A stretch of DNA of 64,000 bases from Bacillota bacterium (GCA_023400235.1 JAEXFI010000039.1:69635-133634); one strand, 5' to 3'; positions 9,245-18,657 are shown, counted from the stretch's first letter. Notes: generated by a model not told the origin, from the sequence alone. A program made the numbers and translations.

Positions 9245-9865
9245 ATGACAAACAATCAGAAATTGAAGGGTCTTGTTGCAATACTTTTTATACTTATTGT
9301 TGTACTGGTAGGCTTGCTGATCTATGCCACCACCGTGTATAAACCGGGAGTGCCGGCAGCGGATACTGCTCCTTCCACAGCATCAGTGTCATCGGGAGCA
9401 GAACAGACTCCGGGAGGAAATACTGGCGCAGAAGAAAATATGGAACTGGAACTCTACAAATACAGCGGCGAAGACTATGACAACCCCAAAGAAATTGTCA
9501 AGGTTACAGTGAGCAAGAAGCTGTATGAGGAGGATTTAACAGCAGCCATAAACAAGGTTCTTGAAGCTGCGGGCTTGAGTATAAGCAAGGCAGTACTGGA
9601 CGGCGATTTTATCACGGTGGATTTGAAAAAGGAAGTTGCTGCGAAGTTTAACATAGGAAGTGCAGGGGGCATCACCAACACAAATATTCTGGCAATGACG
9701 GTTTTAAATCTTCCCAAGGTCGAAAAGCTTGAAATAACTGTTGAAGGCCAGCACAATGTTGAAGGTGATCACTTCAGCTTCAATGGTATTTTTACCAAGT
9801 CCGCCGACGGCAAGAAGTATCAGTTTGCCATGGGGGATACGCAAGGGAAGCTGATTGACTTTTAA
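9245..9865 (+). CDS. GerMN-like domain protein, membrane-anchored
   Basis: The 206-residue protein has one N-terminal membrane helix (about 9-31), a Ser/Thr/Gly-rich linker to about residue 62, and a C-terminal alpha/beta domain. That domain (VTVSKKLYEEDLTAAINKVL, then GGITNTNILAMTVLNLPKVEKLEITVEG) resembles GerMN domains of spore-germination and cell-envelope proteins, in which one repeat sums small residues before a hydrophobic strand. No catalytic residues stand out. AAAGGAGG precedes the ATG. It continues the co-directional group that begins with the signal peptidase. The domain call is moderate; the function is unknown. Confidence 0.6.
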   Translation: MTNNQKLKGLVAILFILIVVLVGLLIYATTVYKPGVPAADTAPSTASVSSGAEQTPGGNTGAEENMELELYKYSGEDYDNPKEIVKVTVSKKLYEEDLTAAINKVLEAAGLSISKAVLDGDFITVDLKKEVAAKFNIGSAGGITNTNILAMTVLNLPKVEKLEITVEGQHNVEGDHFSFNGIFTKSADGKKYQFAMGDTQGKLIDF

Positions 9866-9886
9866 CACAGGAGGACGAGAGAAGCT

Positions 9887-10660
9887 GTGGTAAAAAATAG
9901 ACTTGTCAAAGCAGGTTTGTATATAGCTGCCGCCGCCGGAATTCTTGATACAATCATTATACGCAGCAGAAGCGGAAGTATGGATTTCGGAATCATACTT
10001 CCAGGTCTGGGCGGGCTGGCCTTATTGCTGGGCTTGATTTTTTCCGGCAGCAATATATATAGAAAAAGAAAAAAACTGTTCAATAAGTTATTCAAAGCAG
10101 CTCTGGTGCTGTTTACCCTCTGGCTTGTTTCATTTGTTATTGTATCTGCCATATTGATAGGTTCTGCATTTTCCCAAAGGGCTGAGAAGGTTGACTGTGT
10201 CATAGTGCTTGGGGCGGGACTTAAAGGGGAGAAACCCACGCTTGTCCTTGCTCAGAGGCTTGACAATACATTGGCCTATGCAGCAGAAAATCCGGGAACG
10301 GTAATAATCGTGTCGGGTGGACAGGGCAGGGGAGAGACCATTACAGAAGCAGAGGGCATGAAGAGATATCTTGTAAGGCACGGAATTGATGAGAACCTCA
10401 TAATAAAAGAGGAAAAGTCCACAAGTACCTTTGAAAACATGGTTTTTTCAAGGGAGCTATACAAGCAGAGCTTTGGCAGGGAACTCCGGCGGGTGATGAT
10501 TATAACCAATGATTTTCACATGTTCAGGTCAAAAATGCTGGCCAAAAGGGCGGGGCTCGAACCCCGGGGCATCAGCTCGGGAACACCCTTCTACATATAT
10601 CCCAACGTATTTTTAAGAGAATATCTGGCAGTATTTAAATCATTGGTTTTTGACAGATAA
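9887..10660 (+). CDS. YdcF/SanA-family (DUF218) membrane protein
   Basis: This 257-residue protein starts at GTG, 9 nt after AGGAGGACG. Three hydrophobic segments in the first 95 residues lead into a DUF218 domain with VIVLGAGLKGEKPTLVLAQRL, VSGGQGRGETITEAEGM and the conserved ITNDFHMFRSKMLAKRAGL. DUF218 proteins are linked to envelope barrier functions; the biochemical activity is not established. It starts 21 bp after the GerMN-like gene and is probably the end of that operon. Its last 21 bp overlap the end of the converging MFS gene. Confidence 0.85.
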   Translation: MVKNRLVKAGLYIAAAAGILDTIIIRSRSGSMDFGIILPGLGGLALLLGLIFSGSNIYRKRKKLFNKLFKAALVLFTLWLVSFVIVSAILIGSAFSQRAEKVDCVIVLGAGLKGEKPTLVLAQRLDNTLAYAAENPGTVIIVSGGQGRGETITEAEGMKRYLVRHGIDENLIIKEEKSTSTFENMVFSRELYKQSFGRELRRVMIITNDFHMFRSKMLAKRAGLEPRGISSGTPFYIYPNVFLREYLAVFKSLVFDR

Positions 10661-11983
10661 ATTCCGTCTTCTGAAGAGATGGAATTTTTTTTCATCCTTG
10701 TCATAGACCATCGGCAGGACAAATATGATGGATAACAGCATAAGCAGGGCAGACACTATGAATAACACCTGAAAGCTGGTTAAAACCTGCTTCCCGAAAA
10801 ACAGCCCATTAATTTTCCAGATAAGCTTCCTTGAAGTTTCCATAAAGGCTCCAGCACATATGTATGCCACACCGCTTGAAAGGGTTGTTATCAAAGCGAA
10901 ATTTGCCAGGTACATGGAGCGGTTCTTTTCAGGTGCCAGCCAGATTGAAAAGTTGGTTGACAGCAATTGAACCCCCTGCTGGAACAGGCCGGACAGCAGG
11001 AAGCATACCGACATGACCCCTATATAGCTCGTGCTTGTAGCAAAGCACCACAATACGGGGAAAATGCTGACAAAGGAGCAGCAAAGTCTTAAGACAGGCT
11101 TCATACCGAATTTATCCGAGAGCTTGCCTATCTGGTTTATGAACAGAACCGTGGTAATGCCCGAAACCAGCTGTGTGAAAATTGATATTGCAAAGTATCC
11201 GATTTTAAGTACTTCTATCATATATATGTTCAGGAAGGGAGTCGAGAAGTTAAATCCGAAATTCCAGCAGGAAATGAAGATTATAAGCTTCAGGTAGTTC
11301 TTATCCTTAAAGGGCTCGGTGAGCATTTGCGCAAAGGATGTGTTCTTCTCCAGAGGAGTAAGGGGAGGGTCCTTTACTCCAAGAAAACAGCTGGCGTCCA
11401 TTGCCCCGAACAGAGAGGCGATTATAAATACCACGGCGAAGCTGAAAAGGGAGCTGACATTGTCAAGATATTTTCCTGAAACCACTCCTGCAAGTATTCC
11501 TGTTATGGCAGATATAGCCATTCTCTTTCCAAAAAAGCTTCCTTTGATGTTTTCGGGAACAATATCTCCCATCCAGGAGGAATAGCTTATGACCACCACA
11601 GAATTGGCCATTGAATAGAGAGTAATAAATACAGTTATTAAAAACAAGGCCGTACCTTTATTTTCCTGGGACACTACAAGAGGGATAAGGACTATTGGAA
11701 TCCAGATGAGCCTGTGTATATAGGCCGAAATCAGAAATATCAGCTTTCTCTTTCCGGTCTTCTCCAGAACATATGATGCAAATATCTGGAATATTCCGCC
11801 TAAGAAAGGGGTGGACGCTATTATACTATACAAAAGGTCGTTTGCACCCAGAGCCCGGAGAAATCCGGTAAAAGGGGCTCCCGTGACGGTGACGTAAAAT
11901 ATTTTTCCGAATATAACTGCTGCGGTTATAAGGAACAGGCTTTTTTTCATCTCCTGTTGGGTAAAGCTCTGCGAAGCATTCAT
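10640..11983 (-). CDS. MFS transporter
   Basis: This 447-residue protein has about 12 hydrophobic helices and MFS features: GDIVPENIKGSFFGKR between helices, and a KLSDKFGMKPVL motif-A-like loop in the second half. It is a secondary transporter of the cytoplasmic membrane; the substrate is unknown. The ATG at 11983 sits 9 nt after GAGGAA; a TTG five codons upstream would overlap that site and is rejected. It converges on and overlaps the DUF218 gene by 21 bp, leaving no room for a terminator between them. Confidence 0.85.
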   Translation of the reverse strand: MNASQSFTQQEMKKSLFLITAAVIFGKIFYVTVTGAPFTGFLRALGANDLLYSIIASTPFLGGIFQIFASYVLEKTGKRKLIFLISAYIHRLIWIPIVLIPLVVSQENKGTALFLITVFITLYSMANSVVVISYSSWMGDIVPENIKGSFFGKRMAISAITGILAGVVSGKYLDNVSSLFSFAVVFIIASLFGAMDASCFLGVKDPPLTPLEKNTSFAQMLTEPFKDKNYLKLIIFISCWNFGFNFSTPFLNIYMIEVLKIGYFAISIFTQLVSGITTVLFINQIGKLSDKFGMKPVLRLCCSFVSIFPVLWCFATSTSYIGVMSVCFLLSGLFQQGVQLLSTNFSIWLAPEKNRSMYLANFALITTLSSGVAYICAGAFMETSRKLIWKINGLFFGKQVLTSFQVLFIVSALLMLLSIIFVLPMVYDKDEKKFHLFRRRNLSVKNQ

Positions 11984-12183
11984 AGAATAATTCCTCAATT
12001 AATATTTTATTTTTTGGTAATGTGTTATCAATAATACCTGATAAGTATAATGGATTTCTTGCTATCAAAAAATGGACTATCTTTATTTATTAAATGTATT
12101 TTCTTATTATTTTATGGCATCCTACGAGATTATTCTTGTCTGCTATTGCGGTAAATGCCTCAAATATTGCGCATACTGAGCAA

Positions 12184-12253
12184 AAAAGAGCCTGATGGAG
12201 ATTTGCAAGGCAGGCTGTTACTGCCTTACGCTAATACTCCATCAAGCTCTTTT
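12184..12253 (-). terminator. Long hairpin terminator for the trpB2 gene
   Basis: Two 17-nt arms (12184-12200 and 12237-12253) pair at 16 positions. A 7-bp inner hairpin sits in the loop. On the minus strand the structure ends in TTTTTT, downstream of the TrpB2 gene. The plus strand also has a short T run, so it may act both ways. Confidence 0.8.
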
Positions 12254-12354
12254 ATTAAGGTTCATTTCAATTAAGCCCAGTGTTGCCGGCTGCTGATATA
12301 AGGGTCCGTTTTTTCAGCCCCCGCCCGGCTTGCCTGTATGTCTGACAATGTACA

Positions 12355-13716
12355 TTACTCAATAGGCGGCAGGCTGTTAAGGCTGGTGTTTGCTTCCGGT
12401 GAATATTCCACATCATCCAGTTTTCCGCTGAAGTAATTTTCGTAGGCGGTAAAATCAAAATAGCCGTGGCCGCTTAAGCAGAATAATATTACCTTTTCTT
12501 CTCCGGATTCTCTGGCTAAAACTGCCTCGTCAATTGCAGCACGAATAGCGTGTGCAGACTCTGGAGCAGGTACGATACCTTCAGTTCTGGCAAAGGTGAT
12601 GGCAGCCTCGAACACTGCTTTCTGCCCGTAGGCAACAGCCTCTATAAGCTTATCGTGATAGAGCTGGCTCACTATGGCAGAATCACCGTGATATCTCAAG
12701 CCGCCTGCATGTATTCCAGCAGGTATGTAATCGTGGCCAAGGGTATACATCTTTGTTATTGGTGCAACCTTAACCGTATCACCGTAGTCATAGGCAAATA
12801 TGCCCTTTGTGAGAGTGGGGCAGGCTGTTGGTTCTACTGCCACCGCCCGCAGCTTCTGACCTTTAAATTTGTCCTGAAGGAATGGGAAGGTCATACCGGA
12901 AAAGTTACTTCCTCCTCCGCAGCAGGCAAATATGACATCAGGATATTCATCCAGCATTTCCATCTGCTTCTTGGCCTCTATACCTATTATGGTCTGGTGC
13001 AGGCACACATGGTTCAGCACACTGCCAAGGGCATAGTTTGTATCAGCATGTGTTGCTGCATCTTCAACAGCCTCGCTGATTGCGATACCAAGACTTCCTG
13101 AACATTCCGGGTCCCTTTCCAGCATGCTTCTTCCGCAGTTGGTCAGGTTGCTTGGGCTTGCAACAACACTTGCCCCGAAGGTTTTCATAAAGGAACGTCT
13201 GTAAGGCTTCTGCTGGTAGCTGACATTGACCATATATACTGAGCATTCAAGACCAAACTGGCTTGATGCCAGGCTTATGGCACTTCCCCACTGACCGGCG
13301 CCGGTTTCTGTAGACAGTCTCTTTATTCCGGCCATTTTATTGTAATATGCCTGGGGGATGGCAGTATTCAGCTTGTGGCTGCCGGTAGCATTGGTACCCT
13401 CGTATTTGTAATATATACGGGCGGGTGTTCCAAGCTGCTTTTCCAGGCCTCTGGCTCTATATAAAGGGCTGGGCCTGAATGTCCGGTACATGTCCCGTAC
13501 TTCATCAGGTATGTCAATGTAACGCTCTGCAGTCATTTCCTGTCTGATGATTTCATCAGGGAAAATGGCTCTCATATCGTCAGGTTCTATTAATTTTAGA
13601 GTTTGCGGGTTATGGTAGGGCGCCGGTTTATTCGGCATGTCTGCAATAACATTATACCATTGCTTGGGAATATCACTTTCAGGCAGAATTACTTTACTGA
13701 TCTCATCTCGTCTCAT
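12355..13716 (-). CDS. trpB: Tryptophan synthase beta chain, TrpB2 type
   Basis: This 453-residue PLP enzyme of the TrpB2 subgroup joins serine and indole to make tryptophan. The long N-terminal extension, RPSPLYRARGLEKQL, the PLP lysine (Lys 115) in TNATGSHKLNTAI, and CCGGGSNFSGMTFPF for phosphate binding fit the TrpB2 subfamily rather than canonical TrpB. No trpA or other trp gene is nearby, as is common for TrpB2, which may salvage free indole. The ATG at 13716 lies directly beside GGAGGT (13721-13726), which is the edge of a duplicated repeat, so the ribosome site is supplied by the repeat. A longer ATG start at 13737 would lie inside the repeat. Confidence 0.92.
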   Translation of the reverse strand: MRRDEISKVILPESDIPKQWYNVIADMPNKPAPYHNPQTLKLIEPDDMRAIFPDEIIRQEMTAERYIDIPDEVRDMYRTFRPSPLYRARGLEKQLGTPARIYYKYEGTNATGSHKLNTAIPQAYYNKMAGIKRLSTETGAGQWGSAISLASSQFGLECSVYMVNVSYQQKPYRRSFMKTFGASVVASPSNLTNCGRSMLERDPECSGSLGIAISEAVEDAATHADTNYALGSVLNHVCLHQTIIGIEAKKQMEMLDEYPDVIFACCGGGSNFSGMTFPFLQDKFKGQKLRAVAVEPTACPTLTKGIFAYDYGDTVKVAPITKMYTLGHDYIPAGIHAGGLRYHGDSAIVSQLYHDKLIEAVAYGQKAVFEAAITFARTEGIVPAPESAHAIRAAIDEAVLARESGEEKVILFCLSGHGYFDFTAYENYFSGKLDDVEYSPEANTSLNSLPPIE

Positions 13717-13720
13717 ATTA

Positions 13721-13896
13721 ACCTCCGTGAGCCGCATAGCGGCAAAATAATAATGAAATACTTGTGCTCCTCAATCCGCTGTGAGGCGAATAAAGGAGGT
13801 TAATCGGCCATGCGCGTTTTCAAAGTATTTGAAAATTTATTATCTCAAAAAGTTATAAATACTTTGAATATATGGCGCGGCCATAAAAATCACAGG
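13721..13896. repeat. Hairpin repeat family 1, copy A (176 bp)
   Basis: This is copy A of a direct repeat; copy B is at 13936-14115, with a 39-bp unrelated spacer. The left edge reads ACCTCC, so the minus strand carries GGAGGT, used by the adjacent trpB2 start. Next comes a hairpin GCCGC-ATA-GCGGC, TAATGAAAT, a CCTCA/TGAGG hairpin, then on the plus strand AAGGAGG and ATG (13810). A large imperfect palindrome follows, whose core is TTCAAAGTATTT / AAATACTTTGAA. Copy A has one A fewer than copy B in the A run near 13848, shifting its plus-strand micro-ORF. Confidence 0.85.
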
Positions 13897-13935
13897 TTTG
13901 ATTGGAAGACGAATGCAGATGAGTCTTTCAATCAG

Positions 13936-14115
13936 ACCTCCATGAGCCGCATAGCGGCAAAAATAATAATGAAATACTTGTGCTCCTCAATCCGCCGCTA
14001 TAAGGCGAATAAAGGAGGTTAATCGGCCATGCGCGTTTTCAAAGTATTTGAAAATTTATTATCTCAAAAAAGTTATAAATACTTTGAATATGTGGCGCGG
14101 CCATAAAATCACAGG
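13936..14115. repeat. Hairpin repeat family 1, copy B (180 bp)
   Basis: Copy B is nearly identical to copy A apart from the degenerated second hairpin and one extra A. Its plus strand encodes a 25-codon ORF (14029-14106) starting MRVFKVFENLLSQK after AAGGAGG. The ORF is made largely of the palindrome's own bases and may be fortuitous. The minus-strand GGAGGT at its left edge has no gene start next to it. Confidence 0.85.
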
Positions 14116-14282
14116 TTATTTTTTTCTATAATCATTGTATGAGATATATTAAACAGTGTCAATTCCCAAGTCAGTAACAATGGCTGAAAGCAGTTAGTCC
14201 TGGCTATATAACTTTTATATTAATATTTTACATGCTTGGTGAATATATTCTTTTATAGCTTGTATCAGGAGGGACAGGACAT

Positions 14283-15179
14283 ATGCCTGAATATTTTTTT
14301 ACATATATTGATGGGATTCCAGAACAAATGAAAAATAAACTGTTTTCCATGCAGCACTTTTTAGCCTTGGCCATGGTATTTACTGCCTGGGTGGTGGTGC
14401 TTATATTACTCAGGGACAGATCTCCCCAAAGCAAGTGGAAGGCAGTCAGCTGCATGTGCTTCCTTCTGCCTCTATTGGAGATAGCCCAAATGCTTTGGTA
14501 TAAAAGCGTTGGAGAGTTTTCCGCGGGCTATACCCTGCCGCTGCATTTGTGCAGTCTGATGTCGGTTATCCTTCCGGTAATGGCCATTACACGGAACAGG
14601 CTTCTTCAGGAGTACTCCTTTGCCGTAGGGCTGACTCCGGCATTAATGACACTTATAACTCCGGATGTGTATTATTACCCCTCGCTGTCCTTCATATATA
14701 TTCAAACCATGCTGGTTCACGGCATTATTTGTCTTATACCCCTGTCTATGGTTTTCTGTCTGGGCTTCAGGCCGGATATAAGAAGGCTGCCGAAGGTTAT
14801 AGCACTTCTGGTGGGCTTGGCGGTTATTATGATACCAATAAATAAGCTTACAGGCGGAAATTACTTCTTCTTGAACTATCCGGCTGCAGGGTCTCCCATG
14901 GAAACTTTTGCTCAGGCGGTAGGGAGGCCCTGGTATCTGGTACCTACGTTTATACTGGGGTGTGTGCTGTGGTCTGTGTCCTACCTGCCGTTCGCTGGGA
15001 TGAAATATATCGCACAGCGCAAATGCGCCCGCAGGGAACATCTGGGTAAAGCACTCAGGGCCGGAACTTCAGAAGCTGAAACAAAAGAGCCTGCATTAAA
15101 GATGAGACATTTCCATCATAGTAATCTGTCCAGCGGTTTCAGCGCAGGACCTTCAAGCACCGTACCCTCGAAGCTGTAG
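14283..15179 (+). CDS. YwaF/TIGR02206-family integral membrane protein
   Basis: The 298-residue protein has about seven hydrophobic helices between residues 22 and 245. Family-typical blocks include LPLHLCSLMSVILP, THGII-like MLVHGIICLIPLSM, and NKLTGGNYFFLNYPAAGSP near the last helices. It matches the conserved YwaF (TIGR02206) family, whose function is not established. The ATG follows AGGAGGGACAGGACAT. The tail after residue 245 is polar and unlike the compact family ending. Its last 64 bp overlap the 3' end of the converging FAD/Rieske gene, so the tail may have been extended by loss of an earlier stop. Confidence 0.8.
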   Translation: MPEYFFTYIDGIPEQMKNKLFSMQHFLALAMVFTAWVVVLILLRDRSPQSKWKAVSCMCFLLPLLEIAQMLWYKSVGEFSAGYTLPLHLCSLMSVILPVMAITRNRLLQEYSFAVGLTPALMTLITPDVYYYPSLSFIYIQTMLVHGIICLIPLSMVFCLGFRPDIRRLPKVIALLVGLAVIMIPINKLTGGNYFFLNYPAAGSPMETFAQAVGRPWYLVPTFILGCVLWSVSYLPFAGMKYIAQRKCARREHLGKALRAGTSEAETKEPALKMRHFHHSNLSSGFSAGPSSTVPSKL

Positions 15180-16645
15180 CGGGAGGCATGACAGGGGCAA
15201 TCCCAGCTTTTTTCGGCAGAATTCCAGCGAACCTCACAGCCCAGGTGCTTGCAGGTAGCGTCAACAATGTAATAGCTGCCATCCATATCTCTATAGGCTC
15301 CCGCCTTTTTGCCGTCAAATGAGAGCTTTTTGCCCTCACCGGGTTCAAGGGTCATGTCCTGGGGCAAGGCCTGCAGCTTGCCTGAAATAAGGCTTCCAGC
15401 TACATTCAGGTTCTCTTTTATAAAGTTTTTAGCAGAAGCTGCTGGAGCAAAGCGGGAGGGTGTGAAAATCGACTCGGCCTCACTCTTGCCCTTGGTCAGG
15501 ATATCCCTTATTATTATTGCAGACACAGTACTTGTGGTCATGCCCCATTTTTGATAGGCTGCAGCTACAAATACATTCAGCATGCTCCCGGTTATATGGC
15601 CTATAAAAGGAATCTCATTCATGGCTGTATAATCCTGGGCGGACCAGCGGTAGGGTATTTCAACGGCCTTAAAGGTATCCTCGGCATAGTGTATGAGGTT
15701 TCTGTAGTGCTCCTGCTCATGGTCATCATCTCCGGTCTTGTGATGCTCCCCGCCGATAATCAAAAGCTGTTCCTGATCCTCCAGCGGTTGGGTGCGGATT
15801 GACCGGACAGGTGTTTCATAGGATATATACATGCCTCCCCGCAGCTTTACAGAAGCTTTTACCGCCAGGGCATATGAGCGCTGGGGAAATATCCTGGCCG
15901 AATAAAAGCCTCCTCCGTCGTAGAAGGGGAAATGGCTTGCTATAATGACCTTGTCCGATACAATACAAAAACCCTCCCTTGTAGACGTTTTGCACTGTTT
16001 GTCCTGATGGATGTCCACAGCTGTGGTATTTTCAAATATATGACCTCCATTTTGCTCAAATATTTCCGCCAGTCCCAGTAAAAATTTTCTGGGATGGAAC
16101 TGGGCCTGATTTTTAAAGCAAACTGCCCCTTTCACCTGGAAGGGAAGGTCCAGCGCAGTCTCAAAGGAGACAGGCAATTCCAGCAGTTGGGCTGCAGAAA
16201 CCTCATCCTCTATTTGATCCAGGTACTTTTCATCCAGAGTGTACACATAGTTGGCCTGCTGGCTGAAATCACAGCTAATGTGGTTTTCTGCGATTATTTT
16301 TTCCAGCAGGGAGATTGCCTGCTCATTAATTCTGCCGTAGCCGCTGGCGCCAGCCCTTCCTATTTTCTTAATCAGCTTTGAATATTTAAGGTCATGAAGT
16401 GAGGTTATCTTTGCAGTGGTGTGCCCCGAGGTGGACATGGCTATGCGAAAAGAGTCTATAAGCACTACGTCAAAGCCCTCCCTTTGGAGCAGATATGCAT
16501 TTAACAAGCCTGTTATGCCACCGCCCACTATAAGTATATCCGTGCGGATATTGTCCTTTAGGGAAGGATAGTTGGTGGCGGGAGTAGAACCAATCCAGTA
16601 GGATTCAGCGGGTTTTGCAAAGGTTTTTTCAATAAGGTTCTGCAT
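15116..16645 (-). CDS. FAD-dependent oxidoreductase with C-terminal Rieske domain
   Basis: This 509-residue two-domain protein has an N-terminal DadA/GlpO-type FAD fold (dinucleotide motif IVGGGITGLLNAYLL, about 35-60) and an ending such as PFIGHITGSMLNVFVAAAYQKWGMT. A C-terminal Rieske [2Fe-2S] domain (about 425-509) carries CKHLGC and CPCHASRYSFEG, giving the two Cys and two His ligands. This matches the bacterial FAD-oxidoreductase/Rieske fusions. The substrate is unknown; no membrane helix is seen. ATG 16645 follows GGAGATTC; an upstream in-frame TTG would overlap that site. The 3' end overlaps the YwaF-type gene. Confidence 0.9.
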   Translation of the reverse strand: MQNLIEKTFAKPAESYWIGSTPATNYPSLKDNIRTDILIVGGGITGLLNAYLLQREGFDVVLIDSFRIAMSTSGHTTAKITSLHDLKYSKLIKKIGRAGASGYGRINEQAISLLEKIIAENHISCDFSQQANYVYTLDEKYLDQIEDEVSAAQLLELPVSFETALDLPFQVKGAVCFKNQAQFHPRKFLLGLAEIFEQNGGHIFENTTAVDIHQDKQCKTSTREGFCIVSDKVIIASHFPFYDGGGFYSARIFPQRSYALAVKASVKLRGGMYISYETPVRSIRTQPLEDQEQLLIIGGEHHKTGDDDHEQEHYRNLIHYAEDTFKAVEIPYRWSAQDYTAMNEIPFIGHITGSMLNVFVAAAYQKWGMTTSTVSAIIIRDILTKGKSEAESIFTPSRFAPAASAKNFIKENLNVAGSLISGKLQALPQDMTLEPGEGKKLSFDGKKAGAYRDMDGSYYIVDATCKHLGCEVRWNSAEKSWDCPCHASRYSFEGTVLEGPALKPLDRLL

Positions 16646-16805
16646 TTGAATCTCCAATCTGCGTAAAGGCTGTAATATTAATAGAATCGCTTATAGTTTT
16701 CCAAAAATACAGTAAAATATTTAGCAGGTTATTTAACAGGAGGTATGCAGAAAAAATACAGACATAAGAAGCCGCTTGCAGTGGCTTTGAACTAAAAGCA
16801 AGGAT

Positions 16806-16850
16806 AAAAAAACCGGCCTGCCTGGAAACAAATAGCCCCTGGCCTGCCGG
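16806..16850 (-). terminator. Terminator of the CPA2 antiporter gene
   Basis: On the minus strand, CCGGCAGGCCAGG and CCAGGCAGGCCGG pair over 10 of 13 positions and are followed by a run of seven T. It lies 45 bp past the antiporter stop. Confidence 0.75.
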
Positions 16851-16894
16851 CTGGATTCATTATATATAATATATAATGCTGCAACACTGAAAAA

Positions 16895-18097
16895 TCAACT
16901 GTTGAGTACCTCGTGCCCTCCCTTTTTCGAACTGAATACAAGCTTTAAAAGAGCGGGCGTTATTACTGTGGTAAGTATAACAACAATTAATGTGGGTATG
17001 TATATTTCCTCAGAAATAATATGGTTTTGCATTCCTATGTTAGCCGTAATTATAGCAACCTCGCCTCTTGAAATCATTCCAACGCCTATCTGCAGGGACT
17101 CCCTTTTGCTCATTTTAAACAGCCTGGCTGCACCGCCGCACCCGAAAAGCTTTCCTATAACGGCTATTGCGAACATCACCAGGGTAATCAAAATTACCTC
17201 CGGGCTAAGGCCCTTTATATCTGCGGCGATACCTACACTGGCAAAGAAAATGAGAGAGAGGAAGCCTGAGGATATTGCCTTTACGTTTTTCTCAATATAA
17301 TCCCGGTGAACAAACTGTGAAAGAGTGAGCCCGCATATGTATGCTCCTGTAATAGCGGCAATTCCCAATATTTCGGAAATGAAAGCCAGTATGAGAGCCA
17401 TTGCAATTGAATAAGTCAGCAAATCTCTTTTGTGCTTGGTGTCAGTTTTTATCTTATTAATATATTTTGGCACTATAGCTATCATTATTACACTTAAAAG
17501 ACAGAAGGCAATAATCTTGGCGAAGGTCAAAATCAGGCTTATGGCTGCAGCTGAGCCTGACGCCCCGCTGCCCAGAGTCTGAGAAACAGCAAGCACTATG
17601 GAAATAAGTATAAGACCCAGCACATCATCTATAACTGCCGCTCCCAGTATATTGACGCCTGCTTTGGTATTGAGCTTTCCCAGTTCTGTGAGTGTTTCCA
17701 CTGATATGCTCACACTGGTTGCCGTTAAAATAACCCCCACAAACAGGTTTTCCCAGAAGTTTGTAAAAAACAGATATGCTGCAGCAGTGCCAAGAATAAG
17801 TGGTATGATAACTCCCATCATTGCTATGACGAAGGAGGTTTTTCCGGCCTTTTTCAGTTCATCCACATTGGTCTCCAGTCCCGCCAGGAACATAAGCAGT
17901 ATGACACCTAATTCCGACAGGAGCTTTATGTTTTCGGTATATTCAACAAGCCTCAGCACAGCAGGCCCCAGTATGACACCGGCCACCAGTGCGCCTAAAA
18001 CCTCCGGCATTTTAAACTTTCGGCTTACAAGTCCCCCAAGCTTTGTAAATATCAGAATAAGAGCAATTTCTATCAACACTTTTTCCAAAAAACACAC
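16895..18097 (-). CDS. CPA2-family Na+(K+)/H+ antiporter
   Basis: This 400-residue protein has about 12-13 hydrophobic helices and no C-terminal RCK domain. LGVILLMFLAGLETN and the core motif AAVIDDVLGLILISIV, with the Asp-Asp pair of electrogenic exchangers, place it in the CPA2 (NapA/KefB-like) family. It probably exchanges Na+ or K+ for H+ across the cytoplasmic membrane. The start is uncertain: GTG 18097 is given, but a TTG three codons further in is better spaced from AGAGGG. It is divergent from a second antiporter gene on the plus strand, which suggests a cation/pH homeostasis cluster. Confidence 0.88.
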   Translation of the reverse strand: MCFLEKVLIEIALILIFTKLGGLVSRKFKMPEVLGALVAGVILGPAVLRLVEYTENIKLLSELGVILLMFLAGLETNVDELKKAGKTSFVIAMMGVIIPLILGTAAAYLFFTNFWENLFVGVILTATSVSISVETLTELGKLNTKAGVNILGAAVIDDVLGLILISIVLAVSQTLGSGASGSAAAISLILTFAKIIAFCLLSVIMIAIVPKYINKIKTDTKHKRDLLTYSIAMALILAFISEILGIAAITGAYICGLTLSQFVHRDYIEKNVKAISSGFLSLIFFASVGIAADIKGLSPEVILITLVMFAIAVIGKLFGCGGAARLFKMSKRESLQIGVGMISRGEVAIITANIGMQNHIISEEIYIPTLIVVILTTVITPALLKLVFSSKKGGHEVLNS

Positions 18098-18350
18098 CCT
18101 CTTTTAATTAATATAGAACGGATATGCAAATATCATGCGTTTGCCCATGCATAAACGCTCATTCGTGCAGTGAAACTCCATATGTAAGATAAATAAAAAG
18201 GAAAGTCTCGAAACGGACTCCCCCCATTGGAAGACAAAAAACATTAACTTAAAAGAAATCTCACCCTAATATGATAGCACAGTATATTCCATATTTCAAG
18301 AAATAGTCTTCCTACCGGAGAGAATAGTCCTCCTTTTGAGGAAGGGAGAT

Positions 18351-18626
18351 TTGGTCCTGGAATTAAACAGTGCATACGCGAATATAATGTTGAGTCAAAT
18401 AAAAGCAGTTTTCGGGTATAATCTGGCAGGTATAATAATCATTATATTAATTATCCTGTTAATATTACTTTTAATGACAGAGATGCTGATTTACCCATTG
18501 ACTGGATCGGCTGACAGGAACAGCATTGACTATACATGCTTTTGCGGTCTGTTAAGGCGTCTATGTACCGCAGGTGTGAATATGTTAAAACCAGTTTTCC
18601 TGGGGACAATAGAAATAAGAATGTGA
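18351..18626 (+). CDS. Small single-helix membrane protein, unknown
   Basis: A 91-residue frame with one strongly hydrophobic segment (a run of Ile/Leu at about 26-50) and a short Cys-containing basic tail. It starts at TTG 18351 after GAGGAAG; a TTG at 18336 is an alternative. It ends 31 bp before the CPA1 antiporter and points the same way, so it may be a small accessory subunit. I recognise no family. The hydrophobic stretch could also be a low-complexity accident. Confidence 0.4.
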   Translation: MVLELNSAYANIMLSQIKAVFGYNLAGIIIIILIILLILLLMTEMLIYPLTGSADRNSIDYTCFCGLLRRLCTAGVNMLKPVFLGTIEIRM

Positions 18627-18657
18627 AAAGATTAGTTGGAAAGAGGGCTGTTTGAAA

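Noticed and set aside
13810..14022. 70-codon plus-strand frame inside repeat copy A
   Set aside because: It exists because copy A is one A shorter than copy B and then runs across the spacer into copy B; it is probably a by-product of the repeat.
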